Of a DNA stretch of 64,000 bases, positions 19,261 through 28,227 are shown one piece after another (positions within the stretch are counted from its first letter, which is position 1; the number at the start of each line of letters is the position of its first letter). Origin of the DNA: Rhodocyclaceae bacterium (GTDB lineage: Bacteria; Pseudomonadota; Gammaproteobacteria; Burkholderiales; Rhodocyclaceae); contig JAQTNK010000005.1 in assembly GCA_028713915.1 (NCBI GenBank), positions 10,913 to 74,912 on the forward strand, read 5' to 3'. A program made the translations under genes and the position numbers. Below the pieces are notes generated by a model, which ran no database searches, was not told where the DNA came from, and saw only the letters and a program-made list of their open reading frames with translations.

Positions 19261-20481
19261 TCAGGCCGCGACGGTGCCCTGCGCGGCGTAGGCATCGCGG
19301 GCCGCCGCTGCTGCCGCACCGGCCGTCAATGCGTAGCCGCTGCCGGCAAGCACCGACTCCAGCGCCGCGAGGCACAGCATGACGTTCTCGGGCCGGCTCG
19401 AATAGCCCATGAGGCCGAAGCGCCACACCTTGCCCGCCAGCGGGCCGAGGCCGGCGCCGATCTCGAGGTTGTACTCGGTCAGCAGGCGCGTGCGCACTTC
19501 GGCGTCGGCCACGCCTTCCGGCACATGGACGGCGTTGAGCTGCGGCAGGCGCGCCTCCTCGCGCACGAGGAACTTCAAGCCCATGGCTTCGAGACCCGCC
19601 TTCAATGCCAAGTGATTATTGCGGTGGCGCGCCCAGGCGTTTTCCAGGCCCTCCTCGGCGAGCATCACCAGCGCCTCGTGCAGCGCATACAGGCTATTGA
19701 CCGGCGCCGTGTGGTGGTAGGTGCGCTTCGTCGCGCCGCCCCAGTATTCGAGCACCAGGTTCAAATCCATGAACCAGCTTTGCACCTTGCTCTTGCGCGC
19801 CTTGATGCGCGCCACGGCGCGGTCGCTGAACGACACCGGCGACAGGCCCGGCGTGCAGGACAGGCATTTCTGGCTGCCCGAGTAGCTGGCGTCTATGCCC
19901 CAGGCATCGAGCAGCACGGGCGTGCCGCCGAGCGAGGTCACGGTGTCGGCGATGGTGAGGCAGCCGTGGGCGCGGGCCAGCGCCGCGAGTGCGGCGGCGT
20001 CGGACTGGACGCCGGTCGAGGTTTCGGCATGGACGAAGGCGACGAGCTTGGCGTCGGGATGCTGCTTCAGCGCCTCTTCGAGCTTCTGCGGATCGACCGG
20101 CTCGCCCCAGGCGTCCTCGACCACCACGGCGGTGCCGCCGGCGCGCTGGACATTCTCGATCATGCGGCCGCCGAAGACGCCGTTGCGGCAGACGACGACC
20201 TTGTCGCCCGGCTCGACCAGATTGACGAAGCAGGTTTCCATGCCGACGGAACCGGGACCGGAGACCGCGAAAGTCAGCGCATTTTCGGTCTGAAAGGCAT
20301 AGCGCAGCAGCGCTTTGAGTTCGTCCATCATGGCGACGCAGGCCGGATCGAGATGGCCGATCACCGGCTGGCCGAGCGCCTTGATCACGCGCGGATGGAT
20401 GTCGGAAGGACCCGGGCCCATCAGGGTGCGTTGCGGCGGCGGGAAGGACACGATATTGGCAGCTTGGGCGTAGGAAATCAT
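19261..20481 (-). CDS. Class V aminotransferase, alanine-glyoxylate / serine-glyoxylate type
   Basis: 406 residues of the PLP-dependent AGXT family. The N-terminal block PGPSDIHPRVIKALGQPVIGHLDP is diagnostic; the PLP Lys is in SGSQKCLSCTPGLSP (about residue 200), preceded by TSLGGTPVLLDAWGID. Members move the amino group of alanine or serine to glyoxylate; the bacterial substrate cannot be fixed from sequence. The Ala-rich last 25 residues are unusual but not disruptive. It follows ttcA by 22 bases on the same strand. Confidence 0.88.
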   Translation of the reverse strand: MISYAQAANIVSFPPPQRTLMGPGPSDIHPRVIKALGQPVIGHLDPACVAMMDELKALLRYAFQTENALTFAVSGPGSVGMETCFVNLVEPGDKVVVCRNGVFGGRMIENVQRAGGTAVVVEDAWGEPVDPQKLEEALKQHPDAKLVAFVHAETSTGVQSDAAALAALARAHGCLTIADTVTSLGGTPVLLDAWGIDASYSGSQKCLSCTPGLSPVSFSDRAVARIKARKSKVQSWFMDLNLVLEYWGGATKRTYHHTAPVNSLYALHEALVMLAEEGLENAWARHRNNHLALKAGLEAMGLKFLVREEARLPQLNAVHVPEGVADAEVRTRLLTEYNLEIGAGLGPLAGKVWRFGLMGYSSRPENVMLCLAALESVLAGSGYALTAGAAAAAARDAYAAQGTVAA

Positions 20482-20503
20482 GATGAGTCGGCAGTCAGAG
20501 TGG

Positions 20504-21394
20504 TCAGGGGTTGATCTGGATCACGGCGGCGGGCGGCAGCTCTTCCGCATCGAAGGCGAGGTCGCCGTCGGGGTCGGGCACGCCGGTGGCCTTGACGGCG
20601 GCGAAGTCGTGGAGCCGCCGGTCCATCATGTGCGAGGGCACGATGGTGGACATGCTGCGGAACATCGACTCGACGCGGCCGGGGAAGCGCTTTTCCCAAT
20701 CGATCAGCATCTGCCTGATCTGCTGGCGCTGCAGGTTGGGCTGGCTGCCGCAGAGGTTGCAGGGAATGATCGGGAACTGCCGCGCCGCGGCCCAGGCGGC
20801 GAGGTCCTTCTCGCGGCAATAGGCGAGCGGACGGATGACGACGTTCTTGCCGTCGTCGGACACGAGCTTGGGCGGCATGGTCTTCAGCTTGCTGCCGAAG
20901 AACATGTTGAGCAGCAGCGTGGCGAGGATGTCGTCGCGATGGTGGCCGAGCGCGATCTTGGTCGCCTCCAGCTCGCCGGCGACGCGGTAGAGCACGCCGC
21001 GGCGCAGGCGCGAACACAGCGCGCAAGTGGTCTTGCCTTCCGGCACCACGCGCTTGACGATCGAATACGTGTCCTGCTCTTCGATGTGGTACGGAATGCC
21101 CAGGCTTTTCAGATACGCCGGCAGCACCTCGGCCGGAAAGCCCGGCTGCTTCTGGTCGAGGTTCACCGCGACGATATCGAAGCGCACCGGCGCCTTGTCG
21201 CGCAGGTAGAGCAGGATGTCGAGCAGGCCGAAGGAATCCTTGCCGCCGGACAGGCAGACCATGACGCGGTCGCCGTCCTCGATCATGTTGAAATCGACGA
21301 TGGCCTGCCCGACTTCGCGGCGCAGCCGCTTGGCGAGCTTGTTGTTCTCGAAGGCGGCCTTCTCGGCCTGCCGGGCGGTCAGTGGGGCATTCAT
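20504..21394 (-). CDS. ttcA: tRNA 2-thiocytidine synthetase TtcA
   Basis: 296 residues. TtcA thiolates cytidine 32 of some tRNAs using ATP and an iron-sulfur cluster. The PP-loop is [14 protein letters not shown]; the cluster ligands lie in [10 protein letters not shown] and [29 protein letters not shown] is the conserved ATPase segment. The start was taken at [12 protein letters not shown]; the frame extends 14 residues further, but that leader overlaps the end of the neighbouring SDR gene and is not family-like. Confidence 0.94.
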   Translation of the reverse strand: MNAPLTARQAEKAAFENNKLAKRLRREVGQAIVDFNMIEDGDRVMVCLSGGKDSFGLLDILLYLRDKAPVRFDIVAVNLDQKQPGFPAEVLPAYLKSLGIPYHIEEQDTYSIVKRVVPEGKTTCALCSRLRRGVLYRVAGELEATKIALGHHRDDILATLLLNMFFGSKLKTMPPKLVSDDGKNVVIRPLAYCREKDLAAWAAARQFPIIPCNLCGSQPNLQRQQIRQMLIDWEKRFPGRVESMFRSMSTIVPSHMMDRRLHDFAAVKATGVPDPDGDLAFDAEELPPAAVIQINP

Positions 21395-21410
21395 GCCGCG
21401 TGGATTTCCT

Positions 21411-22154
21411 TCATAGATGGGCCGTGCGCCCGCCATCGACGTTGATGACCTGGCCGGTGATATAGGGCGCGTCGAAGATGAGGAAGTTCACGGTGCGGGC
21501 GATGTCGGCCGGCGCGCCGACGCGCTTGAGCAGCGTATGGCCGACGATCGAGACGCGCTCGTCCGGCGGGAAATCGGCCCCGCCCTGCGGCCATTCGATG
21601 GCGCCCGGCGCCACGGCATTGACGCGCACCTGCGGCCCCAACTCCACCGCCAGCGCCCGCGTCAGTCCCAATAGGCCCGCCTTGGCGGCGCAATACAGCG
21701 GGTAGCCCTTGAGCGGCCGCTCGGCATGAATATCGACGATGTTGACCATGGCGCCGCCGGCGGCGGCGAGATGCGGCGCCGCGGCCTGGGCGAGGAACAG
21801 CGGGCCCTTGAGATTGCTGCCGACGAGATCGTCCCATGCCGCCTCGGTAATGCCGCCGAGCGGCGTGGCGAAGAAGCTCGAGGCGTTGTTCACCAGCGCG
21901 TCGAGCCTGCCGAAGCGGGCGATGGTGGCCGCGACGAGGCGTCCCGCCGCGGCGACGTCGCACAAGTCGGCCGCGGCGCTGGCCGCCGATTGCGGACGCC
22001 GCGCGTTCAATTCCGCGACCAGGCGCTCGGCCTCGGCGGCCGAGTGGCGGTAATGGAGCATGACGACGGCGCCGGCGGCGTGCAGCGTGCGCGCGATCTC
22101 GGCGCCGACGCGGCGCGCGCCGCCGGTAACGAGGACCACGGGACTTGCGTTCAT
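21411..22154 (-). CDS. Short-chain reductase, pteridine reductase (FolM/PTR1) type
   Basis: A 247-residue SDR. The cofactor motif [12 protein letters not shown] has the Gly-x3-Arg-x-Gly pattern typical of NADPH-dependent pteridine reductases. The catalytic Tyr and Lys are in [10 protein letters not shown] (YxxxK), with NNASSFF for the structural Asn. The C-terminal [17 protein letters not shown] is standard. It probably reduces dihydropterins, but SDR substrates are hard to predict. The start overlaps the tcdA stop (ATGA), so the two are co-translated. Confidence 0.85.
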   Translation of the reverse strand: MNASPVVLVTGGARRVGAEIARTLHAAGAVVMLHYRHSAAEAERLVAELNARRPQSAASAAADLCDVAAAGRLVAATIARFGRLDALVNNASSFFATPLGGITEAAWDDLVGSNLKGPLFLAQAAAPHLAAAGGAMVNIVDIHAERPLKGYPLYCAAKAGLLGLTRALAVELGPQVRVNAVAPGAIEWPQGGADFPPDERVSIVGHTLLKRVGAPADIARTVNFLIFDAPYITGQVINVDGGRTAHL

Positions 22155-22918
22155 GGGCGAAGTATACGCGCCAGCACTCTTGCCGCGGCGGCGAAGCCGA
22201 ACGCGGCGGTGACGCAGACCGAGGAGCCATAGCCAGCGCAGTTGAGGCCATGCAGACCCGCTTCGTCAACATCGCAGGCAGCGCCCATGGGGCGGCGGAT
22301 CGGCTCGACCGAATAGACGCATTCGACGCCGAACTTCTTCTTCGGCTCGCGCGGGAAACCGTAATCCTTGCGCAGCCGCGCCCGCACCTTGGACGCCAGC
22401 GGATCCTGGATCGTGCGCGACAAGTCGTCGACGCGCAGCGACAAAGGATCGCTGCGCCCGCCCGCCCCGCCCGTGGTGACGAGCGCGATGCCGGCGCGCC
22501 GGCAATGCGCGATTAGCGCCGCCTTGGCGCACACCTGGTCGATGGCGTCGATGAGTGCGTCGCAGGCCGGCAGCAAGGTCGGCGCGTTTTCCGGCGTGAC
22601 GAATTCCTCGATGCAGATCACTTCGCAGCGTGGATTGATCTCGCCGATGCGGCTGCGCATGGCCAGCACCTTGGCCTGGCCCAGCGTGGCGTCGAGCGCA
22701 TGTACCTGGCGGTTGATGTTGGATTCGGCGACATGGTCAAGGTCGATCAGGGTCAGCCGCCCGACGCCCGAGCGCGCCAGCGCTTCCACCGCCCAGGAAC
22801 CGACGCCGCCGATGCCGATCACGCAGACATGGGCGGCGGCAAGGCGCGCGGCGGCATCGGCGCCGTAGAGGCGCGTCATGCCGCCGAAGCGGCGTTCGAG
22901 ATCGGCGGGTGCGGACAT
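22151..22918 (-). CDS. tcdA: tRNA threonylcarbamoyladenosine dehydratase TcdA
   Basis: 255 residues of the ThiF/E1-like superfamily. TcdA (CsdL) cyclises t6A37 in tRNA to ct6A. Visible are the Rossmann nucleotide site GIGGVGSWAVEALARSGVG, the following TLIDLDHVAESNINRQ, the DALIDAIDQVCAKAALI helix and TTGGAGGRSDP. The ATG at 22918 gives the family-like start MSAPADLERRFGGMTRLYG; the frame is open for 63 more codons, but that part crosses the divergent promoter region. Confidence 0.93.
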   Translation of the reverse strand: MSAPADLERRFGGMTRLYGADAAARLAAAHVCVIGIGGVGSWAVEALARSGVGRLTLIDLDHVAESNINRQVHALDATLGQAKVLAMRSRIGEINPRCEVICIEEFVTPENAPTLLPACDALIDAIDQVCAKAALIAHCRRAGIALVTTGGAGGRSDPLSLRVDDLSRTIQDPLASKVRARLRKDYGFPREPKKKFGVECVYSVEPIRRPMGAACDVDEAGLHGLNCAGYGSSVCVTAAFGFAAAARVLARILRP

Positions 22919-22922
22919 GGCG

Positions 22923-23015
22923 GCGGATGATGGCACAGAAGGACGAGTTGCGGTTTCATCGGGCAAGTCGCGCGCGCCTCGGCTTGCGCCCTGCGCGGGT
23001 GCGGATGATGGCACA
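22923..23015. repeat. 15-base direct repeat in the tcdA / methyltransferase divergent region
   Basis: GCGGATGATGGCACA occurs at 22923-22937 and again at 23001-23015, 78 bases apart. The two copies lie just outside the two divergent start codons. The second copy supplies the CACAAT that could serve as a -10 box for the plus-strand gene. Confidence 0.6.
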
Positions 23016-23027
23016 ATGCGCGGCCCG

Positions 23028-24179
23028 ATGGACAAGCCGCTCCCCACCCCTTCCGCCGACGCCCAGGCCGCGAGCCGCGAGCTTTGCGCGCGCATCGCCG
23101 CCGCCATCGCCGCCGCCGGCGGCTGGATTTCCTTCGCCCGCTACCAGGAACTCGCGCTCTACGCGCCGGGCCTGGGCTACTACGCCGGCGGCTCGCACAA
23201 GTTCGGCGCCGAGGGCGACTTCGTCACGGCGCCGGAACTCACGCCGCTGTTCGGCTTTGCGCTGGCGCGCCAAGTGGCGCAGGTCATGGCGGCCTCCGCG
23301 CCCGTGGTGCTCGAAGCCGGCGCCGGCAGCGGCCGGCTGGCCGCCGACCTGCTGCGCGCGCTCGATGCCAATAGCATGACCCCCGAGCGCTACCTGATCC
23401 TCGAACTCTCGGGCGAATTGCGCGCCCGCCAGCGCGCGACCATCGAACGCGAAGCGCCGGCGCTGGCGCACCGCGTCGCCTGGCTCGATACCATGCCTTC
23501 GGCATTTTCCGGCTGCATCGTGGCGAACGAACTGCTCGACGCCATGCCGGTGCAGGTGCTGGCCTGGCGCGATGACGGGCTGATGGAACGCGGCGTCGGC
23601 GTCGACGCGCAAGGCCATTTCGTCTGGACTGAACGGCCGGCGGACGACCGCCTGCGGCAGCTCGCCGCCGATCTGCCCGTCGCCGCACCCTACGTCGGCG
23701 AAATTGCGCCGGCCGCCCGCGCCTGGGCGGCGGAGTGGGGCCGCAGCCTCGTCAAGGGCGCGGCGATCCTGGTCGACTACGGCCTGCCGCGCCACGAGTA
23801 CTACCATGCGCAGCGCAGCGGCGGCACGCTGCGTTGCCACTACCGCCACCGCGCGCACGACAATCCGTTCTGGTGGCCGGGGCTTTCCGACATCACCACC
23901 CATGTCGAATTCACGGCGATCGCCGAAGCGGCGCATGCGGCGGGACTCGACGTGCTCGGCTACACGACGCAGGCGAGCTTCCTCATGAACTGCGGCATCG
24001 GCGAACTGCTCGCCGCCCGCCAAGCCGAAGGCGGCGCTGCCGCCAAGACGCTCGGCGCCGTGCAAGTGCTGCTGGCCCCGGGCGAAATGGGCGAGTTGTT
24101 CAAGGTGATCGCCTTCGGCCGCGGCATCGACGCACCGCTCCTGGGCTTCGCCCGCGGCGACCGGCTGCACGCACTGTGA
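23028..24179 (+). CDS. SAM-dependent methyltransferase of the NDUFAF7/MidA family
   Basis: 383 residues. Typical segments are FARYQELALYAPGLGYYAGG, FGAEGDFVTAPELTPLFG, the SAM site VVLEAGAGSGRLAADLL, IVANELLDAMPVQ and ILVDYGLPRHEYYH. In eukaryotes NDUFAF7 dimethylates an arginine in a complex I subunit; bacterial members are uncharacterised or tied to the respiratory chain by analogy. The ATG at 23028 gives the conserved MDKPLPTPSADAQ-like start. It is monocistronic and followed by a 9-base-stem hairpin. Confidence 0.88.
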   Translation: MDKPLPTPSADAQAASRELCARIAAAIAAAGGWISFARYQELALYAPGLGYYAGGSHKFGAEGDFVTAPELTPLFGFALARQVAQVMAASAPVVLEAGAGSGRLAADLLRALDANSMTPERYLILELSGELRARQRATIEREAPALAHRVAWLDTMPSAFSGCIVANELLDAMPVQVLAWRDDGLMERGVGVDAQGHFVWTERPADDRLRQLAADLPVAAPYVGEIAPAARAWAAEWGRSLVKGAAILVDYGLPRHEYYHAQRSGGTLRCHYRHRAHDNPFWWPGLSDITTHVEFTAIAEAAHAAGLDVLGYTTQASFLMNCGIGELLAARQAEGGAAAKTLGAVQVLLAPGEMGELFKVIAFGRGIDAPLLGFARGDRLHAL

Positions 24180-24203
24180 GCGCAGCCGTAGGCTGAAAAC
24201 GAA

Positions 24204-24226
24204 AGCGCCCGCATGACGCGGGCGCT
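24204..24226 (-). terminator. Intrinsic terminator for the small minus-strand gene
   Basis: A perfect 9-base stem (AGCGCCCGC / GCGGGCGCT) with a 5-base loop. Read on the minus strand it is followed by TTTCGTTTTC, so it suits the gene ending at 24255. It may also stop the plus-strand methyltransferase transcript. Confidence 0.7.
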
Positions 24227-24254
24227 GCTGGCGATGGCGACGCGAAACGGCAGC

Positions 24255-24458
24255 CTATTCCTGGCTGCGGTAAACCCGGTCGAGATAGGAAGCGGCGTCG
24301 ATGTCGCGCGGCGCTCGCACCGTGTGCTGCACCTCCTGCAAGCCGAGCTGCAGTTCCGGTTGCAGCGGCAGCCAGCCGGCGTTCAACACTTCCTCTTCGA
24401 AACGACCGAATTCATCTTCGATGATTTTGCCTGTGCTCATTTCCATCACCCTGATCAT
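24255..24458 (-). CDS. Small conserved-looking hypothetical protein (67 aa)
   Basis: A 67-residue acidic protein, not recognised. The start at 24458 is preferred over an open frame 35 codons longer because a good GAGGAG ribosome site precedes it. It has no signal peptide or membrane segment. The sequence begins MIRVMEMSTGKIIEDEFGRF and ends SYLDRVYRSQE, which reads like a soluble one-domain protein. An intrinsic terminator follows, supporting a real independent gene. Confidence 0.6.
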   Translation of the reverse strand: MIRVMEMSTGKIIEDEFGRFEEEVLNAGWLPLQPELQLGLQEVQHTVRAPRDIDAASYLDRVYRSQE

Positions 24459-24574
24459 GTCCGGCTCCTCGTGGCCCGCAACAGCAGACGTAGTGAGTAT
24501 AACGACGCACTCGTGAAAAAGTTGAACGCCGGCGATAGTGCGGTGGAGGCGTGTCGCATTCATGCAAATCCAGC

Positions 24575-24600
24575 GCCACAGACCCTTTTGACGCTGTGGC
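24575..24600 (-). terminator. Possible terminator after ampG
   Basis: A 7-base stem (GCCACAG / CTGTGGC) with a 12-base loop, 17 bases beyond the ampG stop on the minus strand. The following minus-strand sequence has only short T-runs, so this is a weak call. Confidence 0.35.
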
Positions 24601-24616
24601 TATGCTCGGGCCGCGG

Positions 24617-25882
24617 CTAGAACGAAGAGCGCTGCTCGGCTCGCCACGGGGCCACCTTGAACAGCAGCAGCATGCCGGGAAGCGCGAGCACAAAGCACAG
24701 CAGGAAGAAGGAAGTCCAGCCCAGCTCCACCACCAGCCAGCCGGCGGAGGCGTTGATGAAAGTGCGCGGCACGGCCATCAGGCTCGTGAACAACGCGATC
24801 TGCGTCGCCGTGTAAGCCGGATGGCTGGCGCGGGCGATGAAGGCGACGAAGGCCGCGGTGCCCAGGCCGACGCCGAGGGCTTCGAGACCGATCACCAGCG
24901 CCAGCTGCAGCCGTTCGGCGATGCCGATGACGTCGTGGTGGCCCGCCGCCGCCAGCCAGGCGAAGCCCAAAATCGCGATGGCCTGGACGATGCCGAAAAG
25001 CCACAGCGCGCGGTTGATGCCCATCTTCACCATCCACAGCCCGCCGAGCAGGCCGCCGATTACCGAGGGCCAGAGGCCGGCGTTTTTCGCCACCAGGCCG
25101 ATGTCGGTCTTGGAGAATCCCATCTCCAGGTAGAACGGCGTCGCCAGCGACGTGCACAGCGAGTCGCCGAGCTTGTAGAAGAAGATGAACGTCAGCGTCA
25201 GCAGCGCGGCGCGCCAACCCTGGCGCGTGATGAATTCGTGGAAGGGCTCGACCACCGCCTGGCGCAAGGTCTTGGGCGGCAAGGCGCGATGCGGCTCGGC
25301 GACGATCAGCGCCAGCACGATGCCCGGCAGCATGAAGACGGCGACGACCCAGAACACCTCGTTCCACGCCAGGCGGTCGGCGAGGATCAGTGCCAGCGAG
25401 CCCGGCACGAGGCCGGCGGCCTTGTAGGCGTTGACGTGGATGGCGTTGCCCAGGCCGAGTTCCTCGTCGGCCAGCAGTTCGCGTCGGTAGGCGTCGAGCA
25501 CGATGTCGAGCGTCGCGGAGAGGAAGGAAAGCAGCACCGCGAGCCAGATCACCGCGGTCAGATCGTCGCGCGGCGAACGCTCGCCGAGCAGGCCTATCGT
25601 CACCAGCACGCCGATCGCGGTCAGCAGCATCCAGCCGCGTCGCCGCCCCAGCAGCGGCAACGAGTAGCGGTCGAGCAGCGGCGACCAGAGGAATTTCCAG
25701 GTGTAGGGAATCTGGATCAGGGTGAAAGCGCCGATTACCTTGAGGTCGAGGCCTTCGGTTTTCAGCCAGGCCGGCACCAGGTTGAAAATCAGGAACAGCG
25801 GCAAGCCCGACGTAAAACCGGTGACGATGCAAATCGCCATCCGCCGCGTCAGCAGGACGGAAAGCCAGGGAGGACGCGGCAC
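24617..25882 (-). CDS. ampG: AmpG-type MFS permease, muropeptide recycling
   Basis: A 421-residue MFS transporter with 12 or more predicted helices. GFTSGLPLFLIFNLVPAWL in the first helix and FLWSPLLDRYSLPLLGRRRG in the first cytoplasmic loop are AmpG hallmarks; DIVLDAYRRELL is also conserved. AmpG imports GlcNAc-anhydroMurNAc peptides released by lytic transglycosylases such as Slt, encoded at 37724. The start was placed at the GTG at 25882, 5 bases after metW; the longer open frame lies in metW in the wrong phase. Confidence 0.88.
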   Translation of the reverse strand: MPRPPWLSVLLTRRMAICIVTGFTSGLPLFLIFNLVPAWLKTEGLDLKVIGAFTLIQIPYTWKFLWSPLLDRYSLPLLGRRRGWMLLTAIGVLVTIGLLGERSPRDDLTAVIWLAVLLSFLSATLDIVLDAYRRELLADEELGLGNAIHVNAYKAAGLVPGSLALILADRLAWNEVFWVVAVFMLPGIVLALIVAEPHRALPPKTLRQAVVEPFHEFITRQGWRAALLTLTFIFFYKLGDSLCTSLATPFYLEMGFSKTDIGLVAKNAGLWPSVIGGLLGGLWMVKMGINRALWLFGIVQAIAILGFAWLAAAGHHDVIGIAERLQLALVIGLEALGVGLGTAAFVAFIARASHPAYTATQIALFTSLMAVPRTFINASAGWLVVELGWTSFFLLCFVLALPGMLLLFKVAPWRAEQRSSF

Positions 25883-25887
25883 GGCGC

Positions 25888-26481
25888 TCAGCGCTTGATG
25901 CGGTAAACGGCGAGGCTGCCGAGGAAGTTCTGCTCCTCCTCGACGCGGACGCCCTTCTCGTCGAGCACCATGCGTTCGCGCACGACGATGCCCATGCGCG
26001 TGCACAGGGCGTCGAAATCGGCGATGGTGAAGAAGCGCACGTTGGGCGTGTCGAACCACTGGTAGGGCAGGTCTTCGGACACCGGCATGTGCCCGGCCAT
26101 GACCGCCATGCGGTTCTTCCAGTAGGCGAAGTTGGGGAAGGAGACGACGGCCTCGCGGCCGACGCGCAGCATCTCGGCGAGAATGCCCTGCGTGTGGCGC
26201 ACGGTCTGCAGCGTGCGCGACAGCACGACGTGATCGAAAGCGCGGTCCTCGAAGCCGGCCAGGCCGCCTTCGAGGTTGCCCTGGATGACGTTCACGCCGT
26301 TGGCCACCGCCGCCAGCACGTTGGCCGGATCGAGCTCGACGCCCCAGCAGCGCGCGCCGCGCTCGGCCGCCAGCAGCTTGAGCAGCGCGCCGTCGCCGCA
26401 GCCCAGGTCAAGCACGCTTTCGCCCGGCTGCACCCAGCTGGCGATGGCTTCGAAGTCGGCGCGCCCGAGCGTATTGGTCAT
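25888..26481 (-). CDS. metW: MetW, methionine-biosynthesis methyltransferase-like protein
   Basis: A 197-residue class I SAM-fold protein of the MetW family. Segments: [21 protein letters not shown] (the SAM site), [41 protein letters not shown] and [20 protein letters not shown]. MetW is coupled to MetX in many proteobacteria and is needed for its full activity there. It overlaps metX by 4 bases (ATGA) and so shares the riboswitch-controlled transcript. Confidence 0.94.
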   Translation of the reverse strand: MTNTLGRADFEAIASWVQPGESVLDLGCGDGALLKLLAAERGARCWGVELDPANVLAAVANGVNVIQGNLEGGLAGFEDRAFDHVVLSRTLQTVRHTQGILAEMLRVGREAVVSFPNFAYWKNRMAVMAGHMPVSEDLPYQWFDTPNVRFFTIADFDALCTRMGIVVRERMVLDEKGVRVEEEQNFLGSLAVYRIKR

Positions 26482-27587
26482 GTCGTCACGTTCCGCAGGT
26501 AGGCGGCGACGATGCCCTGGTAATGGGCATCCTCCATGAGGAAGGAATCGTGGCCGTGCTGGCTCTCGATCTCGGCATAGGCGACGTCCTGGCGGTTCTT
26601 GACCAGCGCATTGACGATCTCGCGCGAGCGCGCCGGCGAGAAGCGCCAGTCGGTCGTGAACGAGACCACGAGGAACTGCGCCTGCGCCGGCGCCAGCGCC
26701 GCCGCGAGGTCGCCGCCGCAGGGCGCGGCCGGATCGTAGTAGTCGAGCGCCTTGGTCATGCGCAGGTAAGTGTCGGCGTCGAACCAGCCGGCAAACTTGT
26801 CGCCCTGGTGGCGCAAATACGACTCGACTTCGAACTCGACGTCGAAGCCGTAGCGGACTTCGCCGTAGCGCAGGCGGCGGCCGAACTTGTCGGCCATCTG
26901 GTCGTCGGAAAGATAGGTGATGTGGCCGAGCATGCGCGCCAGGCGCAGGCCGCGCTCGGGGCGCTTGCCGATGGCGTAGTCGGGATCGGAGAGGATGGCC
27001 TGGCGCGCGACCTCGTTGAAGGCGATGTTCTCGGCGGAGAGCTTCGGCGCCGCCGCGATCACCAGGGCATTGCGCACGCGCGCCGGCAGCTGGATCGTCC
27101 ATTGCATCGCCTGCATGCCGCCGAGGCTGCCGCCGATGGTGGCGGCCCACTGGCCGATGCCGAGATGGTCGGCCAGGCGCGCCTGCGCCGCGATCCAGTC
27201 TTCGACGGTGACGATGGGAAAATCGCGGCCCCAGGGTTTGCCGGTGGCGGGGTTGGTCGACGCCGGCCCGGTCGAGCCGTGGCAGCCGCCGAGGTTGTTT
27301 ACGCCGACGACGAAGAAGCGCTCGGTATCGAGCGGCCGGCCCGGCCCGACGATGTTGTCCCACCAGCCGACGTTGTCCGGCGCAGCGGCATAGCGGCCGG
27401 CGACATGGTGATGGCCGGACAGCGCATGACAAACGAGTATTGCGTTCGACCCGGCGGCGTTGAGCGTGCCGTAGGTTTCGTACATCAGCTCGAAGGATGG
27501 CAGCGTGGCGCCGCAGCGCAGCCGCAGCGGCTCGTCGAAGCGCGCCCGCTTCGCTTCGACGATGCCCACACTGCTGCCTAGCGCCAT
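26478..27587 (-). CDS. metX: Homoserine O-acyltransferase MetX
   Basis: A 369-residue alpha/beta-hydrolase-fold acyltransferase, the first committed step to methionine. The catalytic triad is visible: Ser in [14 protein letters not shown], Asp in [10 protein letters not shown] and His in [11 protein letters not shown]. Family marks include [12 protein letters not shown] and [12 protein letters not shown]. MetX proteins may use acetyl-CoA or succinyl-CoA, and this sequence does not settle which. The ATG at 27587 lies 12 bases after a terminator's U-tract and about 115 bases from the predicted transcription start, so expression is under SAM-II control. Confidence 0.94.
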   Translation of the reverse strand: MALGSSVGIVEAKRARFDEPLRLRCGATLPSFELMYETYGTLNAAGSNAILVCHALSGHHHVAGRYAAAPDNVGWWDNIVGPGRPLDTERFFVVGVNNLGGCHGSTGPASTNPATGKPWGRDFPIVTVEDWIAAQARLADHLGIGQWAATIGGSLGGMQAMQWTIQLPARVRNALVIAAAPKLSAENIAFNEVARQAILSDPDYAIGKRPERGLRLARMLGHITYLSDDQMADKFGRRLRYGEVRYGFDVEFEVESYLRHQGDKFAGWFDADTYLRMTKALDYYDPAAPCGGDLAAALAPAQAQFLVVSFTTDWRFSPARSREIVNALVKNRQDVAYAEIESQHGHDSFLMEDAHYQGIVAAYLRNVTT

Positions 27588-27599
27588 GATCCGTTCCGC

Positions 27600-27636
27600 A
27601 AAAATAAAACCCGGTCGACTGTTCGCTCGGACCGGG
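27600..27636 (-). terminator. Intrinsic terminator in the metX leader (riboswitch expression platform)
   Basis: On the minus strand CCCGGTC pairs with GACCGGG (7 bp, 13-base loop) and is followed directly by TTTTATTTTT. This is a textbook Rho-independent terminator, but it lies between the promoter and the metX start codon, so it must act as an attenuator. It starts 12 bases after the SAM-II aptamer. Confidence 0.88.
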
Positions 27637-27648
27637 CTCTTTACCGTC

Positions 27649-27701
27649 CTCGCTTTAGCCGCATTTATTACGCGCCCGCAAGCTGAGTTCAACTCGGCGC
27701 C
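27649..27701 (-). ncRNA. SAM-II riboswitch aptamer
   Basis: Read on the minus strand, the leader carries the SAM-II (metA motif) core. It has a GGCGCC arm (27701-27696) pairing with GGCGC (27676-27672). The loop contains GAGTTGAAC and GCTTGC. A tail TAATAAATGCGGCTAAA follows; the marine metagenome SAM-II has GAUAAAUGUAGCUAAA there. Spacing and the pseudoknot-forming GCT/AGC segments fit. The aptamer begins at the predicted +1. Binding of SAM should favour the downstream terminator and shut off metX-metW. The class is best known from alphaproteobacteria. Confidence 0.85.
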
Positions 27702-27709
27702 AGCGGCGA

Positions 27710-27738
27710 AGATTAAGCGCCCGCGCGCCGGCTGTCAA
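27710..27738 (-). promoter_or_regulatory. Sigma-70 promoter of metX-metW
   Basis: On the minus strand a perfect TTGACA (27738-27733), a 17-base spacer and TAATCT (27715-27710). Predicted +1 is near 27703, which coincides with the first base pairs of the SAM-II aptamer. It is the best sigma-70 promoter in the window and overlaps the 3' end of yqaA. Confidence 0.85.
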
Positions 27739-28175
27739 ATGCCGAAAACCCCAAGACCGGCGGCGGTTCCCAGGGCCAGCCAGAGCACGACGGCGTAGCG
27801 CGCGGCCTTGCCCGCCGCCATCCACAGCGTGCTGCCGAGCAGCGGCAGGCGCAGCCAGCCGGCGGCGGCGCAGAACAGATCGCCGACGACGGGCGCCCAG
27901 GCCAGCACCAGCACCGGCGTGCCCCAGCGCCGCGCCAGCGCCAGCGGCCGCGCGGCCAGGCGCTGCGGCAGCAGGCGCCCCATGCCGTAGGTCGTCATGC
28001 CGCCGAGCGTGTTGCCGAGCGTCGCCAGCGCCAAGGCCGCCGCCGCCTGGTGGGGATGCAGCCGCAGCACGGCGAACAGCACGGCCTCGGAACCGCCCGG
28101 CAGCAGCGTGGCGGCGAGGAAACTGGAGAGAAACAAGCCGGCCAGGCCGACTTCGGGTCGCATTAACCATTCCAT
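27735..28175 (-). CDS. yqaA: YqaA-type VTT-domain membrane protein
   Basis: A 146-residue membrane protein of the SNARE-associated/VTT (DedA-related) family. LSSFLAATLLPGGSEAVLFA in the first helices and ATLGNTLGGMTTYGMGR are the family motifs, and WAPVVGDLFCAAAGWLR is the re-entrant segment with the conserved Asp. It has about four hydrophobic segments. Role probably in lipid or membrane homeostasis; the exact substrate is unknown. Its last four codons overlap the -35 box of metX. Confidence 0.85.
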   Translation of the reverse strand: MEWLMRPEVGLAGLFLSSFLAATLLPGGSEAVLFAVLRLHPHQAAAALALATLGNTLGGMTTYGMGRLLPQRLAARPLALARRWGTPVLVLAWAPVVGDLFCAAAGWLRLPLLGSTLWMAAGKAARYAVVLWLALGTAAGLGVFGI

Positions 28176-28227
28176 GGACGCATGTTACCCTGCTAGGCTA
28201 CGCATCTTTGGCCGCCGTCACCGCACC

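Noticed and set aside
18172-20514. Plus-strand 780-codon open frame across hprK and the aminotransferase gene
   Set aside because: It covers two well-supported genes in another frame and strand, crosses a palindromic terminator, and has no recognisable motif.
28176-28227. Leader-peptide attenuator before ilvA
   Set aside because: Only 52 bases separate yqaA and ilvA, with no Ile/Val-rich short frame and no terminator hairpin.
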